From: Akkermansia muciniphila | GTDB lineage: Bacteria; Verrucomicrobiota; Verrucomicrobiia; Limisphaerales; SXTU01 | Length of the DNA stretch: 52,559 bases | Assembly (NCBI GenBank): GCA_945874145.1 | Contig: CAMCFN010000024.1 | Location: forward strand, 1-52,559 | Reading direction: 5' to 3' | Shown here: positions 19,072 through 28,186 of the stretch, piece by piece | Position numbering within the stretch: the first letter of the stretch is position 1 | How the letters are laid out: each line of letters begins with the position of its first letter | The notes under the pieces: generated by a model | The model's database searches: none | What the model was told of the DNA's origin: nothing | The model's input: the letters and a program-made list of their open reading frames with translations, nothing else | Translations under genes and position numbers: made by a program

Positions 19072-19096
19072 GTGTCGGCGACTTGCAGTCGCCGTC
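19072..19096. repeat. Half copy of the paired-hairpin element (intergenic)
   Basis: The hairpin GGCGACT-TGC-AGTCGCC (19077-19093) is flanked by GTGTC and GTC, exactly as in the left half of the elements in hemW and in the DUF1549 gene. It begins a few bases after the stop of the DUF4175-like gene. The rest of the 128-bp gap has another small CGGG/CCCG hairpin (about 19154-19171) but no clear right half. Confidence 0.7.
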
Positions 19097-19196
19097 TTTG
19101 GGAGGCGCGGCAGGAACGGGCACTTGAGAATTACCCGCAACACGGTCGCCGGCACGGGCTCTTGAAGTCCCGTTGACCATCTTGTTCACTCTCGGC

Positions 19197-22100
19197 GTGA
19201 CTCCGCGAGCCAGCCAACTTCGACAACGCTGCGCAGTCACGGCGTTGCTTGTGGTGGTGCTGCTTGCCTCGCTCCACACGTTTGCTGCTGAACCTTCCGC
19301 CAAAAAGCCAGCCACTCAACCCACCTGGGCCTTCCGCCCTCTCATCCGCACCGCCATCCCGACGCCGAAGAACGCCGCCTGGGGCACAAACGCCATTGAC
19401 CGCTTCCTGCTCGCGAAGCTGGAAGAGCGCAGCCTGTCCCCTGCCCCGCCTGCCGAACCGCGAGCGCTCGCCCGACGCTTGCACTTAATTGTCACTGGCC
19501 TCCCGCCGTCGGTCGAGGAGACGGAGACATTCGTGCGCGAGTTCGCACAGCGGCCAGCAGCCAGCAGCCAGCATCGCGTGGACACGCTCCTCGCCTCCCC
19601 GCATTTCGGCGAGCGCTTCGCCCGCCACTGGCAGGACGTGGTCCGCTACGCCGACACCCACGGCACGGAGCACGACGCCTTCCTCCCGCACGCGTGGCGT
19701 TACCGGGACTGGCTCATCCGCGCCTTCAACGCCGACCTGCCCTACGACCAGTTCGTGCGCGAACACATCGCCGGCGACCTGCTGGAAAAGCCGCGCTGGG
19801 CAGATGGCTTGAACCAATCGCTGCTCGCCTCCGCTTGGTGGCGGCTCGTCGAATTCAACCAGACGCCCGTGGACGTGAAGGGCGAGGAAGTCATCGTCGT
19901 GGACAGCCAGATTGATGCGTTGAGCAAGGCGTTCCTCGGCCTGACCGTATCGTGTGCGCGCTGCCACGACCACAAGTTCGACCCCATCAGCCAGCGAGAT
20001 TTTCACGGCCTCTACAGCATCCTCGCTAGCACCCGCACCTCGATGCGCGTGCTCGATACGGCGGAAAAACTCCACGCGCACGATGCGGAACTAGCGAAGC
20101 TGAAGAGCGAAATCCGCACCGCGCTCGGTGCGAAGTGGAAACAGCAAATCGAACAATGGCCTGAGGCTCTTTCATCGCTCGCCCCGACTGGGGGAGAGGG
20201 CCGGGGTGAGGGGGCAAACGCCGCTTTCGCCTTGGAAGCCACCCGCTGGCGCAACGCCTTCGCCGCCGCCGAGACAGGCAAGTCCCCGCTCGCGCCGTTG
20301 CTAAAAGCGCTCCGTGCCGGCGATTTGCAATCGCCGTCCGCGACCTCTCCCACCACGGAACGGCGGTTGCAAACCGCCGGCACATTCGCAGACTTCACGA
20401 CCGGCTCGGACCACGGCTGGTTCGCCACCGGCGGTTTCGCGCAACACACATCCGCTGGCGGTTTCTCCCCCGCCACCAGCGGCTCGAATATCCTCGCCGC
20501 CATCTACCCGTCTGGCCGTTTCTCCCACCTGCTCTCTGACAAGCACTTCGGCACTTTTCGCTCTCCGAACTTCACCATCACCAACAAGTTCATCGCCGCC
20601 CTCGTCACCGGCGACAACAACGCCCGCGTCCGCCTCGTCATCGAGAGCTTCCAGGGCGACTCGTTGCTCTTCACCCAAGTCACGCCCAAGCTCAACGACC
20701 GTTCCGCCCTGCGGTGGGTCACGCTGCCCATCCGCGACACTTGGCGAGGCCGCCGCGCTTATATCGAGCTGGTGCCGCGCGACGACTTCCCCTACGTCGG
20801 CATTGTGCGTGACGCGAGCAAGCTGCCCACGGATGGCCGTTCCGCCGCCGGCCTTGCTCAGGTGGTTTTCCACGACGGCGAGACGCCGTCCGAGCCGCCC
20901 GCATGGCCGGAGGAACTCAGCATCGCGTTGAGTAGCCACGCCTCTCGCGCGCCCATCGGAGACCACCAAGCGCGTCCCACCTTCGCTGCCGCATTCGTTG
21001 CCGCTGCACGCCGGGCTGCGCAGGCTTGGGAAGCCGACAAGTGCGACGACACTCAAGCCAGTTTCCTGAACTCTCTCTTGCGTCTCGGCGTGCTCGACAA
21101 CGGAGCGCCGGTCTCCGAACCGGCGCGAACCGCACCAAAACCAAACGCCAGACCGGAGGCCAGCGCTCCGAACACCATGCTCTCGGCACTTGTTAATCGC
21201 TACCGCGAACTGGAAGCGCGCATCCCCGTCCCCACCCGCGTCGTAGCCGTTTCGGATGAAGCGCCGCCGTTCGACACGCCGTTCTTCCCACGCGGCGACC
21301 ACCTGAAGCCCGGCGCGCCCGTGCCGCGACAGTTTCTCTCCGCCTTTGGCAATACGCCGTATCAGTCGCACACCAGCGGACGACGCGAGCTGGCCGAGGA
21401 CATTCTCCGCAACCCGCTAGCCGCGCGCGTGATGGTGAATCGCCTTTGGCACCACGTCTTCGGCGCGGCCCTCGTGCGTTCGGTGGACAACTTCGGCAAG
21501 CTGGCCGATGAGCCGAGTCATCCCGAATTGCTCGACTGGCTCGCCAGCGAGTTCGTCGCGCAGGGCTGGTCGGTGAAAACGATGCTGCGGCTCATACTGA
21601 CAAGCCGCGCCTTCGCGATGAGCACGGAGACATCCGCCGCCGCCAGCGAGCGCGACCCGGACAATCGCCTGCTCTCGCACGCGCCGCTCCGTCGCCTTGA
21701 TGCGGAGTCCATTCGCGACGCCATTCTCGCCGCGAGTGGAAAGCTCGACCGCACGCAGTTTGGCCCGGGCGTGCCCGTCACGATTCCCCCCAGCCAGCGG
21801 GACGACTACACGCCTGCCGACGGCCCGCTCGATGGACGTGGCCGCCGCAGCCTCTACCTCGAGGTGCGGCGCAATCATCCGTCGCCTTTCCTCTTCGCTT
21901 TCGATCAGCCCAAAGCCATCAGCCCCGCCGGTCGCCGCGCGCCGACGAACGTCCCCGCGCAAAGCCTCACGCTGCTGAACGACCCGTTCGTCCTGGAGCA
22001 GGCCACCCACTTTGCCACCCGCGCCATCGACCAGCCCGGCGACACGCCCGCACGCATCCGTTGGCTGTATGCGACGGCACTGAACCGTCCCGCGGAAGAC

Positions 22101-22229
22101 GCGGAGACCACCCGCGCCGCCAACTTCCTCACGCAGCAAACCACCGCCCACGCCGGCCACGAACGCAAGGCGTGGCAGGATTTGGCGCACGCGGTGTTTA
22201 ACTTGAAGGAGTTTCTTTTCCTACAATGA
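19197..22229 (+). CDS. Secreted DUF1549/DUF1553 protein
   Basis: About 1010 residues, of a family abundant in Planctomycetes and Verrucomicrobia and usually paired with a DUF1501 protein; its biochemical role is unknown. From GTG 19197 there is a signal peptide (hydrophobic VTALLVVVLLASLHTFA, cleavage near TFA-AEP); a TTG at 19173 is an alternative. DUF1549 begins at TWAFRPL and includes LTVSCARCHDHKFDPI with a CxxCH. DUF1553 covers the last third (NPLAARVMVNRLWHHVFG, FGKLADEPSHPELLDWLA, RLDAESIRDAIL). The usual N-terminal PSCyt1 cytochrome is absent. Residues about 329-340 and 373-396 come from inserted repeats. The stop overlaps the next start (ATGA). Confidence 0.9.
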   Translation: MTPRASQLRQRCAVTALLVVVLLASLHTFAAEPSAKKPATQPTWAFRPLIRTAIPTPKNAAWGTNAIDRFLLAKLEERSLSPAPPAEPRALARRLHLIVTGLPPSVEETETFVREFAQRPAASSQHRVDTLLASPHFGERFARHWQDVVRYADTHGTEHDAFLPHAWRYRDWLIRAFNADLPYDQFVREHIAGDLLEKPRWADGLNQSLLASAWWRLVEFNQTPVDVKGEEVIVVDSQIDALSKAFLGLTVSCARCHDHKFDPISQRDFHGLYSILASTRTSMRVLDTAEKLHAHDAELAKLKSEIRTALGAKWKQQIEQWPEALSSLAPTGGEGRGEGANAAFALEATRWRNAFAAAETGKSPLAPLLKALRAGDLQSPSATSPTTERRLQTAGTFADFTTGSDHGWFATGGFAQHTSAGGFSPATSGSNILAAIYPSGRFSHLLSDKHFGTFRSPNFTITNKFIAALVTGDNNARVRLVIESFQGDSLLFTQVTPKLNDRSALRWVTLPIRDTWRGRRAYIELVPRDDFPYVGIVRDASKLPTDGRSAAGLAQVVFHDGETPSEPPAWPEELSIALSSHASRAPIGDHQARPTFAAAFVAAARRAAQAWEADKCDDTQASFLNSLLRLGVLDNGAPVSEPARTAPKPNARPEASAPNTMLSALVNRYRELEARIPVPTRVVAVSDEAPPFDTPFFPRGDHLKPGAPVPRQFLSAFGNTPYQSHTSGRRELAEDILRNPLAARVMVNRLWHHVFGAALVRSVDNFGKLADEPSHPELLDWLASEFVAQGWSVKTMLRLILTSRAFAMSTETSAAASERDPDNRLLSHAPLRRLDAESIRDAILAASGKLDRTQFGPGVPVTIPPSQRDDYTPADGPLDGRGRRSLYLEVRRNHPSPFLFAFDQPKAISPAGRRAPTNVPAQSLTLLNDPFVLEQATHFATRAIDQPGDTPARIRWLYATALNRPAEDAETTRAANFLTQQTTAHAGHERKAWQDLAHAVFNLKEFLFLQ
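20181..20215. repeat. GGGGGAGAGGGCCGGGG-type repeat inside the DUF1549 gene
   Basis: A G-rich block, reading GGGGGAGAGG then GCCGGGGTGAGGGGG, of a kind found as scattered repeats in many GC-rich bacterial genomes. It is translated as PTGGEGRGEG within a poorly conserved part of the protein. A weaker similarity, CTGGGGGAGAGG, lies at 144-155 beside argD. Membership in a defined repeat family is inferred from memory. Confidence 0.5.
20314..20384. repeat. Paired-hairpin element inserted in frame in the DUF1549 gene
   Basis: The best copy in the window. Left hairpin CGGCGATT-TGC-AATCGCCG (20318-20336), spacer of 24 bp, right hairpin CGGCGGTT-GCA-AACCGCCG (20361-20379). The outer ends GTGCCGGCG and CGCCGGCAC are perfect complements, so the whole 71 bp can also fold as one cruciform. 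It is translated as RAGDLQSPS...ERRLQTAGT without breaking the frame. Confidence 0.85.
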
Positions 22230-23641
22230 AGCGCCTCGAACGATTCTCCCGCCGCGCGCTGCTCCAGCGCGTGTCCACCGGCTTCGGCTGGCTGGCGTTT
22301 GCGGGCTTGTTCGGACGGGTGGCATCAGGTTCGGACGTTCCGCATTCCGCATTCCGCACACCGCATTTCTCCCCCCGGGCGAAGCGCGTCATCTTCCTCT
22401 TCATGGATGGCGGGCCGTCGCAGGTGGACACGTTCGACCCCAAGCCGCGCTTGCGCGCCGAGCACGGCAAGCCGTTTCCAATGCGGATTGATGCCACGCA
22501 GTTCGACGCCATCGGCAAGACGCTGGCGAGTCCGTGGGAGTTTTCGCCGTGCGGGAAATCGGGGCTGCCGGTGAGCGAGCTTTTCCCGCATCTCGGCGGC
22601 TGCGTGGATGACTTGTGCGTCATCCGCTCGCTGACCAGCGCGTCGCCGGAACACGCGCAGGCGTGCTACTTCATGCACACCGGCAGCACCATGCAGGGCC
22701 GGCCCAGCATGGGCGCATGGGCGAGCTACGGCCTCGGCACGGAGGCGGAAAACCTGCCGGGCTTCGTGGTGCTCAACGGCGGGATGATGCCGCTGGGCGG
22801 CGTGGCAAACTGGAGCAGCGGGTTCCTGCCGGCGCGCTACGAGGCGACGCAGTTTAAACTCACTGGGGGCAAGGTGATGGAGAATCTCGCGAGTTCCGGC
22901 CCCGCCGGCGCGCGGGCGAACCAACTTGCGTTTATCGCGGAGAACGACCGCGCGTTTGCCTCAGGACTCGGCGCGCAGAGCAGCGCGGTCGAGACCGCCA
23001 TTCGCAACTACGAGCTGGCGGCCGCGATGCAGACGGCGGTGCCGGAGGCCGCCGACTTGCGCAGCGAGAGCGCGGCCACGCACCAGCTCTACGGCACCGA
23101 CTCGACGGACCCGCTGAAGGCGCGTTACGCCCGGCAGTGCTTGCAAGCGCGGCGGCTCTTGGAGCGCGGCGTGCGGTTCGTGGAGGTCAGCGCGGTGAGC
23201 GGGATTCGCTTCGTCGCCCCCTGGGACCAGCACGGAAACTTGAAGAAGGACCATGAGCGCAACGCCAGAATCGTGGACCAGCCCATCGCGGCGCTGCTGA
23301 AGGACTTGAAGGCGCGCGGACTGCTCGACGACACGCTCGTGCTGTGGGCCGGCGAGTTTGGCCGCACGCCGTTCGCGCAAGGCAACGACGGGCGTGACCA
23401 CAACCCGCAGGGCTTCACCGTCTGGTTGGCCGGCGGTGGCGTGCGCGGCGGAATGGCCTACGGCGCGACGGACGAGTTCGGCTACCGCGCGGTGCAAAAC
23501 ATCGTGGAGATGCACGACCTGCACGCGACGATGCTGCACCTGCTGGGGCTGGACCACGAGCGGCTGACCTTCCTGCACGGCGGTCGCTACCACCGGCTGA
23601 CGGATGTTTTCGGGCACGTCATCCAGGATGTGCTGGCGTAA
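22226..23641 (+). CDS. DUF1501 protein with Tat-type signal
   Basis: A 471-residue protein of the DUF1501 family, related in fold to alkaline-phosphatase-like enzymes and nearly always next to a DUF1549/DUF1553 gene, as here (4-bp overlap). The N-terminus has SRRALLQRVSTGFGWLAFAG, a twin-arginine-like signal, so it is probably exported folded. Family motifs are IFLFMDGGPSQVDTFDPKP, ELFPHLGGCVDDLCVIRS, HTGSTMQGRPSMGAWASYGLG, FVEVSAVSG with WDQHGNL, and LVLWAGEFGRTP. Just after the signal, residues about 38-47 come from a TTCCGCA heptamer array (22338-22365) translated in frame. Confidence 0.92.
   Translation: MKRLERFSRRALLQRVSTGFGWLAFAGLFGRVASGSDVPHSAFRTPHFSPRAKRVIFLFMDGGPSQVDTFDPKPRLRAEHGKPFPMRIDATQFDAIGKTLASPWEFSPCGKSGLPVSELFPHLGGCVDDLCVIRSLTSASPEHAQACYFMHTGSTMQGRPSMGAWASYGLGTEAENLPGFVVLNGGMMPLGGVANWSSGFLPARYEATQFKLTGGKVMENLASSGPAGARANQLAFIAENDRAFASGLGAQSSAVETAIRNYELAAAMQTAVPEAADLRSESAATHQLYGTDSTDPLKARYARQCLQARRLLERGVRFVEVSAVSGIRFVAPWDQHGNLKKDHERNARIVDQPIAALLKDLKARGLLDDTLVLWAGEFGRTPFAQGNDGRDHNPQGFTVWLAGGGVRGGMAYGATDEFGYRAVQNIVEMHDLHATMLHLLGLDHERLTFLHGGRYHRLTDVFGHVIQDVLA
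22338..22365. repeat. TTCCGCA heptamer array inside the DUF1501 gene
   Basis: TTCCGCA occurs three times in a row with a 7-nt period (22338-22358), followed by the variant CACCGCA. The array lies just after the signal peptide codons and is translated as PHSAFRTPH. The word CATTCCGCATTCC also occurs just before the DUF58 gene at about 11737-11749. Confidence 0.65.
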
Positions 23642-23811
23642 GGTCGTTTTGCGCTTCAAGTCCAATCCGCCTCAATCACACCAAAGACCCGCTGCCGGTA
23701 TCGGGTCACAAACTCAACATGCAAGACTTGATGCCGTATCAGCGCCCCTCTCCGACCCAGTGAGATTTCGGTCCCACGAGAGCTGGCTACCCCACGAATC
23801 CGACAGGCTGC

Positions 23812-24258
23812 TCACAGGACGAATCTACTTAGCCGACCATTGTCATATCGCCACACCTCGAACAGCGAACAGCATGGAAATCCGTCAATCACCGCGTCGG
23901 CCTTTAGCCTTTCTGAATACTCCAACAAAGCCCCGCTGGGGTCTACAGTGACGCGACTGCCGGCTGGGAGCGTCTTCCCATCGAATGAGTGGAGTTTTGA
24001 CAGGCCGGCGTTGAGGAGAGCGCCGTTCTCGTGCAGGTAAAACACATGTCCGGCGGCACACGGGATACCACCAATTGTTGTGCTTGCGGAAAGCCCAGCG
24101 AGTTTTAACTGGCCAGACGGGTAGAACACGACCGCTCGACCCTGAGCACAGGGCAAGCCTTGGATTATCGAATCAGCAGCGAGCTCAACGTCATGAACGG
24201 ACCCGTCAGGGAAAAACTCAGCCCCGGCTAGTTCGAACCTGATGCCGCTGACCTTCAT
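23812..24258 (-). CDS. Hypothetical protein with about four GxPCxxG repeats
   Basis: A 148-residue protein made of degenerate repeats of about 30 residues: IIQGLPCAQGRAVVFYPSG, then TIGGIPCAAGHVFYLHENG, a degenerate unit with FDGKTLPAGSRVTVDPSG, and a last partial unit VIDGFPC. Each unit has a Gly-x-Pro-Cys turn and an (F/L)xPxGxL-like strand, similar in style to MORN-type beta-hairpin repeats, although no family is claimed. There is no signal peptide. It starts 30 bp after the transaldolase stop and could be its cotranscribed neighbour. The local base composition is visibly less GC-rich than the surroundings, which hints at a recent arrival. Confidence 0.7.
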   Translation of the reverse strand: MKVSGIRFELAGAEFFPDGSVHDVELAADSIIQGLPCAQGRAVVFYPSGQLKLAGLSASTTIGGIPCAAGHVFYLHENGALLNAGLSKLHSFDGKTLPAGSRVTVDPSGALLEYSERLKADAVIDGFPCCSLFEVWRYDNGRLSRFVL

Positions 24259-24288
24259 GGCAGTCAGTCTGTGCCTGAGCCCGAGGGG

Positions 24289-25248
24289 CTACTTCAGCTT
24301 CTCGGCGACCCACTTCTCCAGCTTGAGCGTATCCACGGCGAAGAGGCGGATGCCTTCGGAGAGTTTCTCCGTCGCCATGGCGTCTTCGTTGTGCTGCCAG
24401 CGGAAGGACTTCTCATCGAGGGAAATTTTCTCGCGGCCCAAAGTGGGAGCGGTGGTGGGGTCGAGCTTGCGAGTGACCGTGCCGGCGGTCTTCTGCATCT
24501 CTTCGAGCAGCGCGGGGCTGATGGTGAGCAGGTCGCTGCCGGCGAGTTCGAGGATTTCACCGACGTTGCGGAAGCTCGCACCCATCACCTCAGTCGTGTA
24601 GCCGTGGCGCTTGTAGTAGTTGTAAATGGCGGTGACGGAAACCACGCCGGGGTCGTCCGCGCCGACGAAGTCCTTGCCGGTGCTCTTCTTGTGCCAGTCG
24701 AGGATGCGTCCGACAAACGGCGAGATGAGCTGCACGCCGGCCTCGGCGCACGCGACGGCCTGGGCGAAGGAGAAGAGCAGCGTGAGATTGCAATGGATGC
24801 CGTCCTTTTTGAGCTCCTCGGCGGCGCGGATGCCTTCCCAAGTCGAGGCGAGCTTGATAAGCACACGCTCCTTCGGGATGCCGGCCTTCGCGTAACGACC
24901 AATGAGCGAGCGGGCCTTCGCGACAGAAGCCACGGTGTCGAAGGACAGCCGGGCGTCCACCTCGGTCGAGACACGATTGGGGACGATCTTGAGAATTTCC
25001 AAACCGAACGCGACGGCGATCTGGTCCATAGCTTCGCCGAGCAACGCAGACCCACTGGCCGACTGCTTCGCGTCGGCGATGGCCTTGTCCACGACGGCGG
25101 CGTATTCCGGCATCTGAGCAGCCTTGAGGATCAGGCTGGGATTCGTCGTGGCGTCGCGCGGCTGATACTTGCGGATGCTCTCGAAGTCGCCCGTGTCGGC
25201 GACGACGATGGTGTGCTGCTTGAGGCTGGAAAGTAGGTTGGTGCTCAT
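24289..25248 (-). CDS. tal: Transaldolase (TalB type)
   Basis: A 319-residue class I aldolase of the pentose phosphate pathway that moves a dihydroxyacetone unit between sugar phosphates. Its length and motifs match E. coli Tal[49 protein letters not shown] with Lys132 as Schiff-base lysine at the E. coli position, [23 protein letters not shown] and MGASFRN. The frame is open 48 codons further upstream, but the Met at 25248 aligns with the family start. It diverges from the receiver/kinase gene across about 150 bp. Confidence 0.96.
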   Translation of the reverse strand: MSTNLLSSLKQHTIVVADTGDFESIRKYQPRDATTNPSLILKAAQMPEYAAVVDKAIADAKQSASGSALLGEAMDQIAVAFGLEILKIVPNRVSTEVDARLSFDTVASVAKARSLIGRYAKAGIPKERVLIKLASTWEGIRAAEELKKDGIHCNLTLLFSFAQAVACAEAGVQLISPFVGRILDWHKKSTGKDFVGADDPGVVSVTAIYNYYKRHGYTTEVMGASFRNVGEILELAGSDLLTISPALLEEMQKTAGTVTRKLDPTTAPTLGREKISLDEKSFRWQHNEDAMATEKLSEGIRLFAVDTLKLEKWVAEKLK

Positions 25249-25397
25249 GATGGTTTGGCTCTGGTTCTCGGTGCGCCGTTGGCCCAGACGCTTTTCCATT
25301 CCGGCGGAATGCTGGTTCCGCGTCAACCAATTAGTCCCGGCTGCAATCTGCTTCTTGATTACGCCCTGCTCGCCTCCTACTGTCCCGCGCACGCACG

Positions 25398-26786
25398 ATG
25401 CCGCCTGTCCCCGTAAAACTCTCCGCCGCCCGGATGCCCGGCTCCGTAGCGGTCAAGGCCGCACCCAAGGCCACCACCGCCCGCCCGCGCATCTTGGCGG
25501 TGGATGACACCCCGGAAGCACTGCGACAGTTGCGGGACTGCCTCCGAGTCTTAAACGCCGAATGCTTCACCTGCGGCAGCGGGGCCTCGGCGGTGGAGTT
25601 CCTGAGCAAGGAACTAGTGGATGTTGCCATTGTGGACGTGTCCATGCCGGGCATGGATGGCTTCGAGGTCTGCCGTGCCATCAAGCACGACCCCCGGACA
25701 GCCAACATCCCGGTCATTCTCGTTACAGGGGATCTCAAAAGCGAAGACACACACCGTGGTATTGAGCTGGGCGCGTTTGATTACCTGACCAAGCCGGTGG
25801 AGCAGCACGAATGCAACGTGCGCATTCACGCGGCCCTGCAAGTAAAGCAACTGCAGGAGGAACTCAACGTCCAGCTCATGGCCCCGGATGAGCAACGGCG
25901 CGTGCAGAACGAGCTTCAGGAGAAGATGCTGGCCTTCCAGCACGGCATGACCACCGCGCACTGGCAAAAGCGGTTTGGCCAGCTTTCCGCCTCGTTCCTC
26001 GACGACATTCAAACGCCGCTGGCCGGCGCGCTGGCCAGCCTACAGGTGCTCATGGTGGACGACCGCCTGCGGGAGGATGTCCGCCACCGGCTCATCTTGA
26101 CGCATTTGCAGTTCCGCAAGGTGAACAATCACCTCCGCCGACTGTTGAACATAGCGGTCTATAGTCGCAGCCCGCATCTGGTCCACCCGGCGGAAGTCGT
26201 GTCTGATGTGGTTCAATTGCTGGAACCGGAAATGGCCTATTACGGCATCTACCTCGAACAGCAACTCGACCCCTCAGTTGAATGGTGGGGCATGCGCAGC
26301 GAGATCAGCCGCGCGGTGCTTTACCTGCTGCACAACGCCATCGAAGCCCATTCCGAGCGCCCGCCCGTGATTCGCACGCGCTTCGAGGATGACCATGAAC
26401 CCGAATTTCCACCGGAGGATCCCAACAAAATCCCCACCATCCGAGTGGAAGTGGAGCGGACCGATGTGCATGTCGCCATCCGGGTCTGCGACAACGCCCG
26501 TGGAATTCCAGAGGGGTTGCACGAAAAAATCTGGGACCCTTACTTCACCACGAAGCGACCGCCTCACACGGGGGCCGGTTTGCATCTGGTTCGCGGCATC
26601 GCCCGCGCTGCGGGTGGGGATGTAAAATTGCAGTCACCCGGAACGGATTGTGCCACGCAGTTCTCCATCCTGCTGCCCATCAATACAAACCACCTCTATC
26701 CGCAAGAAGCGGAAGTTCAGCCCGAGCCAGCCGCAGACGCGGAAGCGCCAGCAACCGAGGAAAGCGAACCCGCTCCAGAGGGATGA
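25398..26786 (+). CDS. Receiver domain fused to a histidine-kinase-like ATPase with an altered H-box
   Basis: A 462-residue cytoplasmic signalling protein. Residues about 31-150 are a receiver: [10 protein letters not shown], phospho-acceptor Asp80 in [22 protein letters not shown] and YLTKP. A helical linker follows, then a two-helix region like a DHp domain, where the usual SHELRTPL is LDDIQTPL, so the phospho-acceptor His is replaced by Asp202. The HATPase domain is intact: [10 protein letters not shown] (N-box), [10 protein letters not shown] (G1), DPYFTTK (F) and [12 protein letters not shown] (G2). The C-terminus is a Pro/Glu/Ala-rich tail. It may bind ATP and respond to phosphorylation without autophosphorylating on His. 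No partner gene is adjacent. Confidence 0.88.
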   Translation: MPPVPVKLSAARMPGSVAVKAAPKATTARPRILAVDDTPEALRQLRDCLRVLNAECFTCGSGASAVEFLSKELVDVAIVDVSMPGMDGFEVCRAIKHDPRTANIPVILVTGDLKSEDTHRGIELGAFDYLTKPVEQHECNVRIHAALQVKQLQEELNVQLMAPDEQRRVQNELQEKMLAFQHGMTTAHWQKRFGQLSASFLDDIQTPLAGALASLQVLMVDDRLREDVRHRLILTHLQFRKVNNHLRRLLNIAVYSRSPHLVHPAEVVSDVVQLLEPEMAYYGIYLEQQLDPSVEWWGMRSEISRAVLYLLHNAIEAHSERPPVIRTRFEDDHEPEFPPEDPNKIPTIRVEVERTDVHVAIRVCDNARGIPEGLHEKIWDPYFTTKRPPHTGAGLHLVRGIARAAGGDVKLQSPGTDCATQFSILLPINTNHLYPQEAEVQPEPAADAEAPATEESEPAPEG

Positions 26787-26955
26787 GCACGGGATAGCCT
26801 CCCGGTTTGATCAAGGTTGCCTATCTGTTTCCTTCGGAATCACCGTGGCGAGAAGCAGTTCATCCGCAGCCGAACCAGGTTTCCTGCGCAGTCGACGGTA
26901 ACGATCAGCATTGGGGTGAGGGCGAGACGACAGGGCTTGGTCACAGCGTCGCCCC

Positions 26956-28110
26956 CTAACGTCGTCTTCGCTCCACGGCCGCGCGCAGGGATCGCATCGC
27001 CTCTGACCCAGATACGCCCCAGTTCAAGCGCGTCTCGAACTCGCGGAAGGCCGAGCGGGCGAGCGCCTCATAAGCTGCGTAGTTCCCAAACAATTCACGC
27101 ACGAAGGCCGCATATTCGCTCGGCGGGGCCGCCAGCGGGAAAGTCCGACCGTTCGCGCCGTCGCGCACCGCCGTCGGGATCCCCCCGACGCGGGTGGCTA
27201 GACTTGGCACGCCAAAGGAGGCGGCTTCGCAGAACACAATGCCGAAGGCCTCAGCTCGCGAGGGCAGGATGAGGAAGTGCGACTCGGCGATGAGGTAGTT
27301 GAATTGCTTGAGGCCAGCGGGATCGCTTTTGTTGATGAAGCCGGTCTTGCGCACAAACGACGGCAACACGATTTCCTTTGGCGGTTCGGAGCCAATGAGT
27401 GTCAGCGTGGTGGGCAGGCCCGACTGGTTCAATTCCTTGGCCACTGCCAGCGCGATGTCCCCGCCCTTGCGTGACCAGACTTTACCGAGGAACAGCAGAT
27501 TGCACCGGTCCTTCGGCCGAGCGGCGATTAGTTGGTCCACGTCAGCACTCGTGCGATCACATCGGATGTTCGCGCCGAATGGGATGACCTTCACCTTGGC
27601 CGGATCCGCCCCGTAGAGTTGGATGGCCGCGTCCCGTGCCCAGTCGCACGCATAAATGACGAGGTCAGCACGCTTTAAGGCCCGCCGCTCGTAAGCGTGT
27701 CCACGGCGGATAACGAAGGGATTGAGGGCCTGAAAATACGGATACGCGCCCAACATGCAGCCGAAGTTTGAGTCACTCCAATAAGCGATGGGCAGGTCCG
27801 ACTCAAACTCGGCCAGCAGCTCCGTGTGCGTGGCAACAATCGCGTCCACCCGCAAACCGCGCAGCTTCTCGGCCACCTGTCGGCCCCAGCCTTTCACAAT
27901 GGAGGGCTCACGATCTTCGAGCAGGTTCCGGCCCAGCAATTTCCAGAACCGGCGGCGCAGTTCCATGGTCGGCGACACCACCGACTTCAACGGGCCAAGG
28001 TAATGAATCTCCGCTCCATGAGGTTTGAGCGATTCGGCAATGTGATGCGAGAGGCCGGACCAGCTCTTGAGGTTGTGCGGGTCGTCGGCAGTGACGTAGG
28101 CAATTTTCAT
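26956..28110 (-). CDS. Glycosyltransferase, GT-B fold (family 4-like)
   Basis: A 384-residue protein with two Rossmann-like halves. The N-terminus MKIAYVTADDP and SGLSHHIAESL suit the acceptor domain. The C-terminal half holds NLLFLGKVWSRKGGDIAL, TLTLIGSEPP and the donor-binding signature PSRAEAFGIVFCEAASFGVPS with its spaced Glu residues. GT4 enzymes usually use nucleotide sugars to build surface polysaccharide or glycolipid. It is the last gene of a minus-strand trio with a methyltransferase and a VanZ-like protein, pointing to one glycan pathway; substrate unknown. Confidence 0.9.
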   Translation of the reverse strand: MKIAYVTADDPHNLKSWSGLSHHIAESLKPHGAEIHYLGPLKSVVSPTMELRRRFWKLLGRNLLEDREPSIVKGWGRQVAEKLRGLRVDAIVATHTELLAEFESDLPIAYWSDSNFGCMLGAYPYFQALNPFVIRRGHAYERRALKRADLVIYACDWARDAAIQLYGADPAKVKVIPFGANIRCDRTSADVDQLIAARPKDRCNLLFLGKVWSRKGGDIALAVAKELNQSGLPTTLTLIGSEPPKEIVLPSFVRKTGFINKSDPAGLKQFNYLIAESHFLILPSRAEAFGIVFCEAASFGVPSLATRVGGIPTAVRDGANGRTFPLAAPPSEYAAFVRELFGNYAAYEALARSAFREFETRLNWGVSGSEAMRSLRAAVERRRR

Positions 28111-28186
28111 GCGGCGCTGTGAAGATCGTAGCTAGGACCGGATGCTATGGACATGACGAGTTGACCCGGAGAGACGTTGCTTCGAT

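Noticed and set aside
19965..19979. CARCH in the DUF1549 protein as a true cytochrome c domain
   Set aside because: The motif is part of the conserved DUF1549 signature and lacks the surrounding cytochrome module seen at 5234-6964. Heme binding is not claimed.
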